From positions 1 through 45,267 of the forward strand of contig NZ_BOOW01000005.1 in NCBI RefSeq assembly GCF_016863435.1: a DNA stretch of 45,267 nucleotides, in the 5' to 3' direction. How positions within the stretch are numbered: position 1 is the first letter of the stretch; the number at the start of each line of letters is the position of its first letter. This stretch comes from Sinosporangium siamense. Lineage in GTDB: Bacteria; Actinomycetota; Actinomycetes; Streptosporangiales; Streptosporangiaceae. The notes under the pieces are model-generated. The model ran no database searches and was not told the origin of the DNA. It saw only the letters and a program-made list of their open reading frames with translations. The position numbers and the translations under genes are program-made. Of this stretch, positions 15,700-24,600 are shown piece by piece.

Positions 15700-16698
15700 T
15701 TACGGGCGCTCGGCGGGCACGCTGACGAGGCTCGCGTCGCGCTCGACCACGGGGCCGAGGATGTCGTCGATCTTCTTCATCACCTCGGCGCCGAGCTTGA
15801 CCCCGGAGGCCTTGACGTTGTCGCGCACCTGGTCGGGGCGTGTGGCGCCGATGATGGCCGAGGCCACGTTGGGGTTCTGCAACACCCAGGCGACCGCGAG
15901 CTGGGCCATGGTGATGCCGAGGTCGCCGGCGATGGCCTTGAGGCTCTGCACCCGGGTGAGCACATCGTCCTGCAGCCAGTGGGAGATGAAAGTCGAACCG
16001 CCCGCGTCGGTGGCGCGGGAACCGACCGGCGGCGGCCGGCCGGGCAGATACTTGCCGGTGAGCACACCCTGGGCGATGGGCGACCAGACGATCTGGCTGA
16101 TGCCCTCCTTCTCACACAGCGGCACGACCTCTGACTCGATGACCCGCCAAAGCATTGAATATTGCGGCTGGTTGGAGATGATCCGGTCGAAGCCCATCTC
16201 GTCGGCGAGCTTGAGCGCCTCGGCGATGCGGTCGGCAGGCCATTCGCTGACGCCGATGTAGAGCACCTTGCCCTGCCGTACGAGGTCGTCGAAGGCCCGC
16301 AGGGTCTCGACGAGCGGCGTCTCCACGTCATAGCGGTGGGCTTGGTAGAGATCCACATAATCGGTCTGCAACCGGCGCAGCGAGCCGTGGAGGGACTCCA
16401 TGATGTGCTTGCGCGAAAGTCCGCGGTCGTTGGGGCCGGGACCGGTCGGCCAATAGACCTTGGTGAAGATCTCCAAAGATTCCCGGCGCACGCCCTTGAG
16501 GGCACGCCCGAGCACTTCCTCCGCCTTCGTGCCTGCATAGACGTCGGCGGTGTCGAAGGTGGTGATGCCTTCGTCGAGCGCCGCCTGAACACACGCCTTT
16601 GCGGCGTCCTCTTCGACCTGCGAGCCGTGAGTGATCCAGTTGCCGTAGCTGATCTCACTGACTTTCAGGCCACTACGACCGAGATAGCGGAATTCCAT
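15700..16698 (-). CDS. Aldo/keto reductase (potassium channel beta-subunit-like)
   Basis: NADPH-dependent oxidoreductase of the AKR superfamily with 332 residues. The catalytic tetrad is visible: Asp and Tyr in TFDTADVYAG, Lys in IFTKVYW and His in YQAHRYD. The cofactor-binding C-terminal region IIGATRPDQVRDNV is intact. The order YLGRSGLKVSEISYGNW matches the Kv-beta/YghZ branch, which reduces aldehydes including methylglyoxal; the natural substrate here is unknown. The ATG at 16698 begins MEFRYLGRSGLKV; the long upstream frame extension is spurious. A TAGGGT lies 7 bases upstream of the ATG, suggesting a leaderless transcript. The palindrome at 15619-15674 terminates it. Confidence 0.92.
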   Translation of the reverse strand: MEFRYLGRSGLKVSEISYGNWITHGSQVEEDAAKACVQAALDEGITTFDTADVYAGTKAEEVLGRALKGVRRESLEIFTKVYWPTGPGPNDRGLSRKHIMESLHGSLRRLQTDYVDLYQAHRYDVETPLVETLRAFDDLVRQGKVLYIGVSEWPADRIAEALKLADEMGFDRIISNQPQYSMLWRVIESEVVPLCEKEGISQIVWSPIAQGVLTGKYLPGRPPPVGSRATDAGGSTFISHWLQDDVLTRVQSLKAIAGDLGITMAQLAVAWVLQNPNVASAIIGATRPDQVRDNVKASGVKLGAEVMKKIDDILGPVVERDASLVSVPAERP

Positions 16699-16986
16699 AC
16701 ATCTCACCCTACGCCCCAGCTCAGGGGAGATCCTTCCAACGAACCGAGGCATGGCGCACATGACGGCGTGACTTACGCGGTGCCGTTCAGGCGGGTTCGG
16801 GAGGCGATGAGGAACCGGACTTCCATCGGCAGAAGCGGAGGGAAGTGTCGTTACCTCTCGGGGCGATCTTGGAAGGCGCCCCGGGATGTCGGTGGGGTCG
16901 AGTAGCTTCCCGGTTCGTGATCGGTCGCCCGCGCTGTGGCCGGCGCCTTGCCGGCATGCGCGGGCCCTATGGCTGGGAGGTGAGAC
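16699..16986. other. Divergent intergenic region upstream of the five-gene VWA-MoxR operon
   Basis: 288 bases without a gene, holding the promoters for the aldo/keto reductase (minus; TAGGGT at 16711-16706) and for the operon starting at 16987. No convincing -35/-10 pair was found for the plus strand. An inverted repeat GCCGGCGCCTTGCCGGC is at about 16939-16955. Confidence 0.45.
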
Positions 16987-17478
16987 ATGGACGCTGACGA
17001 GGCAGCCTGGGAGCGGCACAGTGTGCTGCGGGTCGTGCCGCCGGTGGCGCCGCGCAAGCTGGCGAAGGTGCCGTTCGTCGAGTTGGCGGACGGGCGGTTG
17101 CAAGGGGTGGTGTCGAGCGGGTCCGACATCGAGCGGGTCTACGTGTCGTCGATCGCCGCGGGCAGCCACGCCATGAGTTGCAGCACCAACAACAACCGCC
17201 CCTGCGGGGGGCTGCACGGCACGGCCTGCAAACACCTGGGTTCGCTGGTCGACGAGGCGGTGGTGCAATACGGCGTCGATCGGGTCGCGCGTTATCTGCG
17301 GGTCGAGGTGCCCGAGGACGGCAGGTTGATCGGTGCGTTGCGCGGTCAGGTGGAGCGTGCGCCGGCCGCGGTCGTGTTCAGCCGCTTCCTGCGGCACCTG
17401 ACCTACCTTGAGGTGCCCGACAGCACCGAGCCGCTCGCCGAGATGCAGTGGTTTCCGACGTCGCAGGCGGTGCGCTGA
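16987..17478 (+). CDS. SWIM-like zinc-finger protein, first gene of the VWA-MoxR operon
   Basis: A 163-residue protein with a candidate zinc site C65-x7-C73-x7-C81-x-H83 in CSTNNNRPCGGLHGTACKHL. The CxH end followed by a helix (LGSLVDEAVVQYG) matches SWIM domains, but the first two cysteines are seven residues apart instead of the canonical CxC, so this is a variant. SWIM domains mediate DNA or protein binding. GGGAGG precedes the ATG at 16987. The stop and the next start share one base (TGATG), so the genes are translationally coupled. Its place as first gene of the operon suggests a recognition or adaptor role; that is inference. Confidence 0.7.
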   Translation: MDADEAAWERHSVLRVVPPVAPRKLAKVPFVELADGRLQGVVSSGSDIERVYVSSIAAGSHAMSCSTNNNRPCGGLHGTACKHLGSLVDEAVVQYGVDRVARYLRVEVPEDGRLIGALRGQVERAPAAVVFSRFLRHLTYLEVPDSTEPLAEMQWFPTSQAVR

Positions 17479-18983
17479 TGCTTGAGGTGAAGCTGAAGGC
17501 CCTGCTTGACGGCGCGCCGGCCGGGGTCGACGCGGCGCTCGACGTGGTGGCGGGTCTGGACGAGGCTCTTGTCACGGGGTTCGCCCGGCTGGGGCCGGAG
17601 CGGGCGGAGGCGCTGACGGCCTTCGCCGGCGCCCTCGCGGGCACGCCGCTCGGAGCGCGGCTCGGCGAGGCGGTGGAGAAGGCGGTCGCCGGCTCCGTCT
17701 CCGACGAGCACCTGGCTGCTTTGGCCGGTGGCCGGTCCGCTGTGCTCGGCGCGGTCCACGACGCCCTGCTTGACGGGCTCGACGAGGCCCTCGGGCGCTC
17801 GCGCACGGCATGGCAGACGACTCCTGACGCCGCGGTGACCCCATCAAGTGCCGCGGCGGCGTCCACAGGCTCGGGTGGTGGGGCGGCGACTTCGGATTCC
17901 GCTGAGGCGGCCACCGAGACCCTGGGCGATGACGCCGCGGGCGCGGCCTCGGCTTCCGTGGTGGGGGCTCTGGCCGGGTGCCGGGCGTGGTTGCGCGAGG
18001 TGGCCATCACCGGGTGGCGTGGTGTCGACCACGAGCTGACGACGGCGTGTGATCGGGTGGTTGAGGCGCTGCTCGCCGTGCCGGGGTTGCGGGGGCTCGC
18101 CGTGCTGGTCGACGGGCTCGCGGCGGAGCTGCGGGCGTTGAGTCCGCTCGCGACGGCGGAGCGCGTTCCGGCACGCCGGTGGGCCGACATGTGGGCGCGC
18201 GGGTTGCTGCTGGCGCAGGCCGGGGCGTGGCACGGCGACGTGGCCGAGGTGGTGTCGGGGCGGCTGCTGCTCCTCGGCGTGGACGTGCAAGAGCACGGCA
18301 CGGCGGTCAGGGCGCAGGTGTATGCGGTCCTGGAGCCCGCGGGCGGCCGGCCGTCGCGGCTGGTGCGCACGAGTGTCGCGGCGGCGAAGGTGGAGACGAT
18401 CGTCGGCTCCGCCGTATGGCGCCTGCTTGGCGCGCATCCCGTGCTGATGGGCGCGCTGGCCGACCACCGCAGTGTGGAGATCACCGACATGCCGCTTCTG
18501 GCCGGTGGCGACCTGGTCTGGCATGACGACCGGGCTATGGCGAGCACGCCCGCCGACCCGTTCACGACCGCGCGGGTTCAGCTCGCCGAGGCGTCGGCGC
18601 CGCCGGTGACGCCGCTCGACCGCCACCCGGTGCAGATCGCCGAACCTGTGCTGGTGGAGGGCTACTCGTCCGACGGCCGGCTGGTGCGGCTCGGCGAGAC
18701 AGCACTGCCCGTCGATCTCGATCGGCTGCCGGCGCATGGGCCGGTCACGGCCGGGCTTGTGGCCGCCTCCTCGGCCTGCATCGGTCTGATGCGCTGGGAC
18801 GGCGGGCGCTGGCTGCTGCAGCCGCTCGCGGTGCAGGCGACGGTCAAACGCAAGGCGGTCGTCGCGCACACGGGCGACTGGGCGATGGGCCCCACCGATC
18901 CCAAGGTGGTCAAGGCCGAGGCGAAGGCCGGCGACGCGGTCGCCGTGCTCCGGGAACGAGCGCGAAGGCTGCTGAGGCGATGA
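17478..18983 (+). CDS. Unknown 501-residue protein, second gene of the VWA-MoxR operon
   Basis: I do not recognise a named domain. The N-terminal part (about 1-110) is predicted helical and repeats a leucine/alanine pattern (DAALDVVAGLDEALV). Residues about 115-155 form an Ser/Thr/Ala/Gly linker of low complexity. The larger C-terminal part (about 160-495) mixes helices and strands, with LLLLGVDVQEHGTAVRAQVYAVLEPAGG and a basic C-terminus (RERARRLLRR). The start at 17478 is fixed by the one-base overlap with the preceding stop; the stop overlaps the VWA start as ATGA. No signal peptide or membrane segment. It is an obligate-looking partner of the system but its role is unknown. Confidence 0.85.
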   Translation: MLEVKLKALLDGAPAGVDAALDVVAGLDEALVTGFARLGPERAEALTAFAGALAGTPLGARLGEAVEKAVAGSVSDEHLAALAGGRSAVLGAVHDALLDGLDEALGRSRTAWQTTPDAAVTPSSAAAASTGSGGGAATSDSAEAATETLGDDAAGAASASVVGALAGCRAWLREVAITGWRGVDHELTTACDRVVEALLAVPGLRGLAVLVDGLAAELRALSPLATAERVPARRWADMWARGLLLAQAGAWHGDVAEVVSGRLLLLGVDVQEHGTAVRAQVYAVLEPAGGRPSRLVRTSVAAAKVETIVGSAVWRLLGAHPVLMGALADHRSVEITDMPLLAGGDLVWHDDRAMASTPADPFTTARVQLAEASAPPVTPLDRHPVQIAEPVLVEGYSSDGRLVRLGETALPVDLDRLPAHGPVTAGLVAASSACIGLMRWDGGRWLLQPLAVQATVKRKAVVAHTGDWAMGPTDPKVVKAEAKAGDAVAVLRERARRLLRR

Positions 18984-20512
18984 GTGACTTCTCCGGCGGT
19001 CCCGCATCCCCTGCCACGTCCGCCGATCCGTCCGGCCGTTCCGTGTTGTCCGCCTCGTCGGCCGGCCTCCCGGGGGCTTCGCCGTACTCCACGCCGGCTG
19101 ATGGGCTGTCCCCGGGCACCTCGGCACTTGCGGAGGATGGGGCGTCCCCCGGCACCTCAACGCTCGCGGAGGATGTGGTGCCCCCGGGCACCTCGGCACT
19201 TGCGGAGGTGTCCGGGGACCCCATGGCCGCGGGGGTCGCGCATCGGCGGCAGGTGCTCTATTGGCGGCTCCTGTCCCGGCTCTTCGGTGCCGAGGAGCAG
19301 CCCACCCTGGAGACCGCCTCCATGGCGGTCGTCGAGGAGCTGGGCCTGCCTGCCACGTTGCTTGATCCGGAGGTCTCCGTCGACAACCTGGTGCAGCGTT
19401 TCCCCGCGCTCGCCGGCGAGTTGTGCGACCTCATGGCGGCGCGGGAGCACTCCGGTGGTGACGAGGTGCGCAGGGCGGCGCTGGTGTCCAAGTTGCTGCT
19501 CAATGTGTTCGCGACCGGGAGCGGCACCGTCACGGCGGGTGACCTGGCCCGGTGGAAGAAGGACGCGGAGTGGTTCGAGCGCGGCATGGGCTGCGAGCCC
19601 GGCGGGTTGCGCGGGCCGGACGGCGACGCCGAGGTGGCGGGTGTCCTCACCACTCTGGAGGGCGACCTCGTCAAACGGATGCGCCTGCGTGAGGTTCTCG
19701 CCGATCCCTACCTGGCGAGGCAGCTCACGCCGAGCATGTCGCTCATCGAGCAGCTCTTGCGTGACAAGTCCAACCTGTCGGGCGTGGCACTGGCCAACGC
19801 CAAGGCGCTGATCCGCAAATATGTGGACGAGGTCGCCGAGGTGCTGCGCACCCAGGTCGAGCAGACCAGCGTGGGTGTGATCGACAGGTCGGTGCCGCCG
19901 AAACGGGTGTTCCGCAACCTCGACATCGAACGCACGATCTGGAAGAACCTCACCAACTGGAGCCCGGAGGACCAGCGGCTCTACGTGGACCGGCTCTTCT
20001 ACCGCCAGACCGCGCGCCGCACCACCCCGGCCAAGCTGATCGTCGTGGTCGACCAGTCGGGGTCCATGGTGGACTCGATGGTCAACTGCACCATCCTGGC
20101 CTCCATCTTCGCCGGCCTTCCCAAGGTCGACGTGCATCTCATCGCCTTCGACACCCGTGCCCTCGACCTCACCCCGTGGGTGCACGACCCGTTCGAGGTG
20201 TTGCTGCGCACCGACCTCGGCGGCGGCAACGACGGCCACGTGGCGATGAACCTCGCCCGGCCCAAGATCACCGATCCGCGCAACACGGTGATGGTGTGGA
20301 TCTCCGACTTCTACGAGGTCCGCACGCTGATCACCGACTTCGAGTCGGTCCACCGCTCCGGGGTGAAGCTCATCCCCGTCGGTTCGGTGAACAGCTCCGG
20401 CCGCAACAGCATCGACCCGTGGTATCGCCAGAAATTCAAAGACCTGGGCACCCCCGTGATCTCAGGCCATATCCGCAAGCTCGTCGTCGAGTTGAAGAAC
20501 TTTCTCACCTAG
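18980..20512 (+). CDS. VWA-domain protein (ViaA/CoxE-like), partner of MoxR ATPase
   Basis: A 510-residue protein. Residues 1-80 are low-complexity Ser/Pro/Thr with a 12-residue tandem repeat (44-79). A helical middle part (about 85-340) follows. The C-terminal VWA domain begins near 350 with the metal-ion site D358-Q-S-G-S362 (VVVDQSGSM), and TDLGGGNDGHVA provides the next loop. The layout, helical N-terminus and C-terminal VWA, is that of ViaA, which works with the MoxR-type ATPase RavA in E. coli. The start overlaps the previous stop (ATGA). The MoxR ATPase gene follows 10 bases later with a GGAG site. The N-terminal extension may be dispensable; a Met at residue 82 is just before the conserved part. 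Confidence 0.92.
   Translation: MSDFSGGPASPATSADPSGRSVLSASSAGLPGASPYSTPADGLSPGTSALAEDGASPGTSTLAEDVVPPGTSALAEVSGDPMAAGVAHRRQVLYWRLLSRLFGAEEQPTLETASMAVVEELGLPATLLDPEVSVDNLVQRFPALAGELCDLMAAREHSGGDEVRRAALVSKLLLNVFATGSGTVTAGDLARWKKDAEWFERGMGCEPGGLRGPDGDAEVAGVLTTLEGDLVKRMRLREVLADPYLARQLTPSMSLIEQLLRDKSNLSGVALANAKALIRKYVDEVAEVLRTQVEQTSVGVIDRSVPPKRVFRNLDIERTIWKNLTNWSPEDQRLYVDRLFYRQTARRTTPAKLIVVVDQSGSMVDSMVNCTILASIFAGLPKVDVHLIAFDTRALDLTPWVHDPFEVLLRTDLGGGNDGHVAMNLARPKITDPRNTVMVWISDFYEVRTLITDFESVHRSGVKLIPVGSVNSSGRNSIDPWYRQKFKDLGTPVISGHIRKLVVELKNFLT
19109..19216 (+). repeat. 36-bp tandem repeat (3 copies) in the VWA gene
   Basis: Three successive 36-base units encode SPGTSALAEDGA, SPGTSTLAEDVV and PPGTSALAEVSG. 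The unit length keeps the reading frame. Units 1 and 3 share long identical runs, unit 2 has diverged slightly. Confidence 0.85.
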
Positions 20513-20522
20513 GAGCCCCCAC

Positions 20523-21638
20523 ATGACGGACAACATGCTGCGCGCCCCCGCCGAAGTGAAATACGCCGAGGAGCTTGACTGGCTGGAGTCGATCGACGAC
20601 GGGCCCAAGCCGTTCTCGTGGCGGCTCAGCCCCCGCATGGTGCGGCTGTTTGTGCTCGGCTCGGAACGTTCCGACGGCCTTGACCGTGAGATTCCGCAGA
20701 AGTGGTTCGGCGACCGCAGTTTCGTCGAGCGCAGCATCGTCACCTTGGCGTCGGACCGCGGTCTGCTGCTGATCGGCGACCCGGGCACGGGCAAGAGCTG
20801 GCTCGCCGAGTTGCTCTCCGCCGCCATCTGCCGCAACTCCACCCTTGTGGTGCAGGGCACGGCGGGCACGACCGAAGACCACATCAAATATTCGTGGAAC
20901 GTCTCCATGGTGATCGGCAAGGGGCAGTCGCGGGAGTCGATGATCCCGTCGCCCATCATGACCGCGATGGAGCAGGGCGTGATCGGGCGTTTCGAGGAGC
21001 TCACCCGGTCGACCAGCGACGTGCAGGACGCGCTCATCTCCATCCTGTCGGAGAAATACGTGTCGATCCCCGAGCTCGACGACGACAACATCGTGTTCGC
21101 CCAGCCCGGCTTCTCGATCATCGCCACCGCCAACAGCCGCGACCGGGGTGTGAACGACCTTTCGTCCGCGCTGAAGCGCCGGTTCAACTTCGTGCGCATC
21201 CCCGTGGTGACGAACAAGAAGAGCGAGGCGGAGATCGTGCGCTTCCGCACGGAAGAGCTGATGAACAGGCACAACATCGCGCTCGACGTGCCGCCCACGC
21301 TGCTCGACATCCTGCTGCAGAGCTTCGCCGACCTGCGCGCCGCCGCCGCGTCGGCCGGCAGCGACGACGAGAAGCTGGAGTCGGCGCTGTCCACCGCCGA
21401 GCAGATCGGTGTGCTTGAGGACGCCATCCTGCACAGCAACTTCTTCGGCGAGGGCACCCTCAGCGGTCAGACCCTGGCCGGCTCTCTGGTCGGCTCCCTG
21501 GCCCGGCGCAGCCCCGAGGACCTCGCCATCCTCAACAAATATTGGCACGGGGTGATCGAGCCCCGCAGCAAGAAGGACGGCGGGGAGTGGCGCGACTTCC
21601 TGGACGGCGGTCGCCAGGCGATCGCCACGCTCTCATGA
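20523..21638 (+). CDS. MoxR-type AAA+ ATPase
   Basis: A 371-residue AAA+ ATPase. Walker A is GDPGTGKS (85-92). The Walker B position reads RFEELTR (156-162), so the usual hhhhDE has Glu-Glu (E158, E159) with the Asp replaced. Sensor 1 is ATANSRDRG (201-209), and SALKRRFNF carries the arginine-finger region. MoxR ATPases act as chaperones or remodellers with VWA partners, sometimes inserting metals or maturing complexes. GGAG precedes the ATG at 20523. The stop overlaps the DUF5682 start as ATGA. It presumably drives the VWA and DUF5682 partners by ATP hydrolysis; the substrate is unknown. Confidence 0.93.
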   Translation: MTDNMLRAPAEVKYAEELDWLESIDDGPKPFSWRLSPRMVRLFVLGSERSDGLDREIPQKWFGDRSFVERSIVTLASDRGLLLIGDPGTGKSWLAELLSAAICRNSTLVVQGTAGTTEDHIKYSWNVSMVIGKGQSRESMIPSPIMTAMEQGVIGRFEELTRSTSDVQDALISILSEKYVSIPELDDDNIVFAQPGFSIIATANSRDRGVNDLSSALKRRFNFVRIPVVTNKKSEAEIVRFRTEELMNRHNIALDVPPTLLDILLQSFADLRAAAASAGSDDEKLESALSTAEQIGVLEDAILHSNFFGEGTLSGQTLAGSLVGSLARRSPEDLAILNKYWHGVIEPRSKKDGGEWRDFLDGGRQAIATLS

Positions 21639-24600
21639 GCCCCACCGGCGCCGCTCCTGCGAGCCCGTCCGGCGCCCTGCCTTCAAACCCGTCCGGCGTC
21701 AGTCCCTCCAGGACCCTGACCTCAGGTCCGTCCAGGACCCTGGCCTCAGGTCCGTCCAGGACCCTGGCCTCAGGTCCGTCCAGGACCCTGGCCTCAGGTT
21801 CGTCCAGCGCTCCTGCCATGAGCACGCCCGGCGCCCCACGCGAAAACCCGCGCGCCGGTTCGCCCGCGAGGGCCTCCGGCACCGATATGCACTCAGGTGC
21901 GTTCGGTGCCCTCAGGGAGCAGTTGCTAGGTGCCGCCTCCGAGTTCGCCGGGGCTTCCGGCAGCCTGGCGGAGATCCTGTCGGGGCTCGTCGACGACGTC
22001 GATCGGGCGCTGCGCGAAGAGCTGGAGATCTTCCCGGTCTGCCACCACTCGCCGGCGTCCGCGCTCAGCATGGTGCGGCGTCTCCACGAGAAGCGGCCCA
22101 AGGTCATCTACCTGGAGTTGTGTGAGGATCTCACGCCGCTGCTGACCGAGCTGCGCAACTGCCGCCTGCCCGTGGCGCTGCAGGCGTTCGCCTCCGACCT
22201 CGACGGGTTCCCGCCCGCCGCCGGGCCGCTCAGCGTGGTGGCCCCCATCACCGAGGCGTCGGCGGAATATCAGGCGATCGCTTATGCACTGGAGACGCCT
22301 GGCGTCGAGCTCGTGCTGGTGGACCGCTCGTGCGACCACGTCTTCCAGTGGTTGCCCCAGGAGAAGGGGCAGGAAGCCGGCGAAGGCGACGCCCCCAAAG
22401 AGCAGGCCGAGCACGGCGAGGACGCCAACCTGCACGGCGACGCGGTCGGACTGGAGATCGGCGACCTGCGCCCCGGTTTCGCGGAGCTGGAGGAGTTCCT
22501 CCTGCACCACGGCAAGGTGCGCCACTGGTCGGAGTGGTGGGATCAATACGTCGAGCAGCCGCTCGTCTCCGCGGACTACGACACCTACCGCCAGGTCATG
22601 GTGCTGATCGGCAGCCTGTTCCGCCGCCTGCGCCCCACCCGCGGCGAACGCCGCACCGTGGACGAGGACCGCGAACGCTACATGTGGACCCGCATCCGCG
22701 AACACCTCGCCACGTCGGGCGCCGACCCGGCGGACTGCGTCTACGTGTGCGGCGCGTTCCACGCCGCGAGCCGCGTCGAGGAGTTCGGCCTGGCCGCACC
22801 CGCCACGTCGTTCGAGATCAGCCCGCGCACGGCCACCCGCTGGCTCTACGGTCTCATCCCATCGAGCCACTCGGCCATCGAGGCGCAGTTCGGCCTGGCC
22901 CCCGGCTCGGTGTCGGTGGCCGCCGCGACCTGGAGCAAGGCCGTCTCCCGCCAAGGCGTGGAGACCTTCCGGCTCGCCGGTCAGAAGGGCGCGGCCAAGC
23001 GGGGCGGCAAGGCCAAACCCGCGCCCGCGCCGGCCCCGGACGGGCCGCACGAGGTCGTCGACCGGCTGTCGGGCTTCCTCGCCCAGCCGCGCACCCTCGA
23101 CAAACTCGACGAGGCCGAGCTGCTCGGCTGGTGCGTCGACATCGTGCGGCTGGCCCGCCGCAACGGTTACCTCTCAAGCACGGCCGACGCCATCGCCGTG
23201 TTCGAGACGTCGATCCTGCTGGCGGGGATGCGTGGCAGAGCCAGGCCCACGCCATACGATTTTCAGGACGCGGCGGTCACCTGCATCGAGAAGGACTCCG
23301 TGCCGGGGCGGCGCGACGTGCGCCGCCTGTGCGAGATCCTCCTCGGCGGCGACCGCGTCGGGGTCGTGGGCTACGAGGCGCTGCCGCCCCTGGCCCGCGA
23401 GGTGTTCGACCGGCTGGAGCCGCTTGGGCTCGACCTGTCCAAACGCACGGTGCAGCGTTCGCTGATGGACCTCACCGCCTCACCCGAGCTCGTCCCGTGC
23501 TCGGATCTGCTGTGGCGGCTGCGTTTCCTCCTGCCGCAGGGGGCCGTGCGCCCCATCATGGGGGAGCGGGGGCTCGGCGAGCGGTCCATCCAGGAGAGCT
23601 GGGACCTGGCACTAGGGCGTCACCAGCGCGACATCATCGAGCTGGGCTACGAGGGCGTCACCGTCGAACAGGTGCTTGAGCAGCGGCTCCGCCGCAGGGT
23701 GTGGGACCCGGAGGCGACCGCGGCCACCGCTTTGAGCGCCGTCGAGGACGCCGTCGTCTTCCTCGGCGGCGACCGGCTCGCCGACGAGCTCGGGGCGCGG
23801 GCGGTGGAGCTGCTGGCCGCCGAGCGCACCGTCGACAGCGCGCCCGAGGTGTTGCGCAGGATCCGCAGGCTGCTCGCCTACTATCGCGGCCGCGGCACCG
23901 ACCTGCCCGGCTGGTGCGCCGAGTTCGCCACCGTGGGCTACGCGCATTACTGCACGCTGCTGCCGACCGCGTGCGCCGACGGCGACACGGGCGTGCGGCA
24001 GGTGGGCGCGATGCTCGGCTTCCTGTTCAGCATGGAGAGCGTGGCGCTGGCCCTCGGCTGCGACAGGACCCAGCTCGAACTCGCGGTGCGGCAGTGCGCC
24101 CCCGAGCAGCCCGCCAAGGTCGCGCTGGTGTGGGCCGCCGAATGCCACCTCGGACTGCTGCCACTGGCCGAGCTGCGGTCCCGCTGCGACGAACTGCTGG
24201 ACAACCCGCTGGTCGTCCCGTCGTTCCCGCTCTACCTCACCGGCTTCGTCCAGGCCGCCGAACCCGTCCCCGCCTTGACGGGCTTTGTGGTGGAGGTCGT
24301 CTCCAAGGCGTTCGGCCTGCTGCCCGACCACGTGTTGCTGCCGTGGTTGCCGAAGCTCATCACGATGCTCAAGGATCAGGCCGCCGAGTCGATGCCGCTG
24401 CTGGTGCGCGAGGCCGGCCGCACCTTCCCCGGCACCCTGGCAGGCCTGGACTCCTGGACACCCCCATGGTCGGCCCCATCCGTCCCCACCCGCCCCGCCA
24501 CACGTCCGGCGGGCGGCCCGGTGGCCGAGCTGCTCATGTCCCACCGGGCAGCGTGCGACGCGGCCGCCGTCCTCCTCGGCTACGACGACCCATGGGCCAC

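Noticed and set aside
16738-17397. N-terminal extension of the aldo/keto reductase of over 230 residues
   Set aside because: The extension runs antisense to the SWIM-like gene and has no similarity to the family, which starts at MEFRYLGRSG.
21707-21802. CRISPR-like array
   Set aside because: The repeats are head-to-tail without spacers, in frame within a gene, and no cas genes are present.
22330-23679. 449-codon alternative frame inside the DUF5682 gene
   Set aside because: Arg-rich composition typical of an out-of-frame reading in high-GC DNA; the DUF5682 frame is clearly the coding one.
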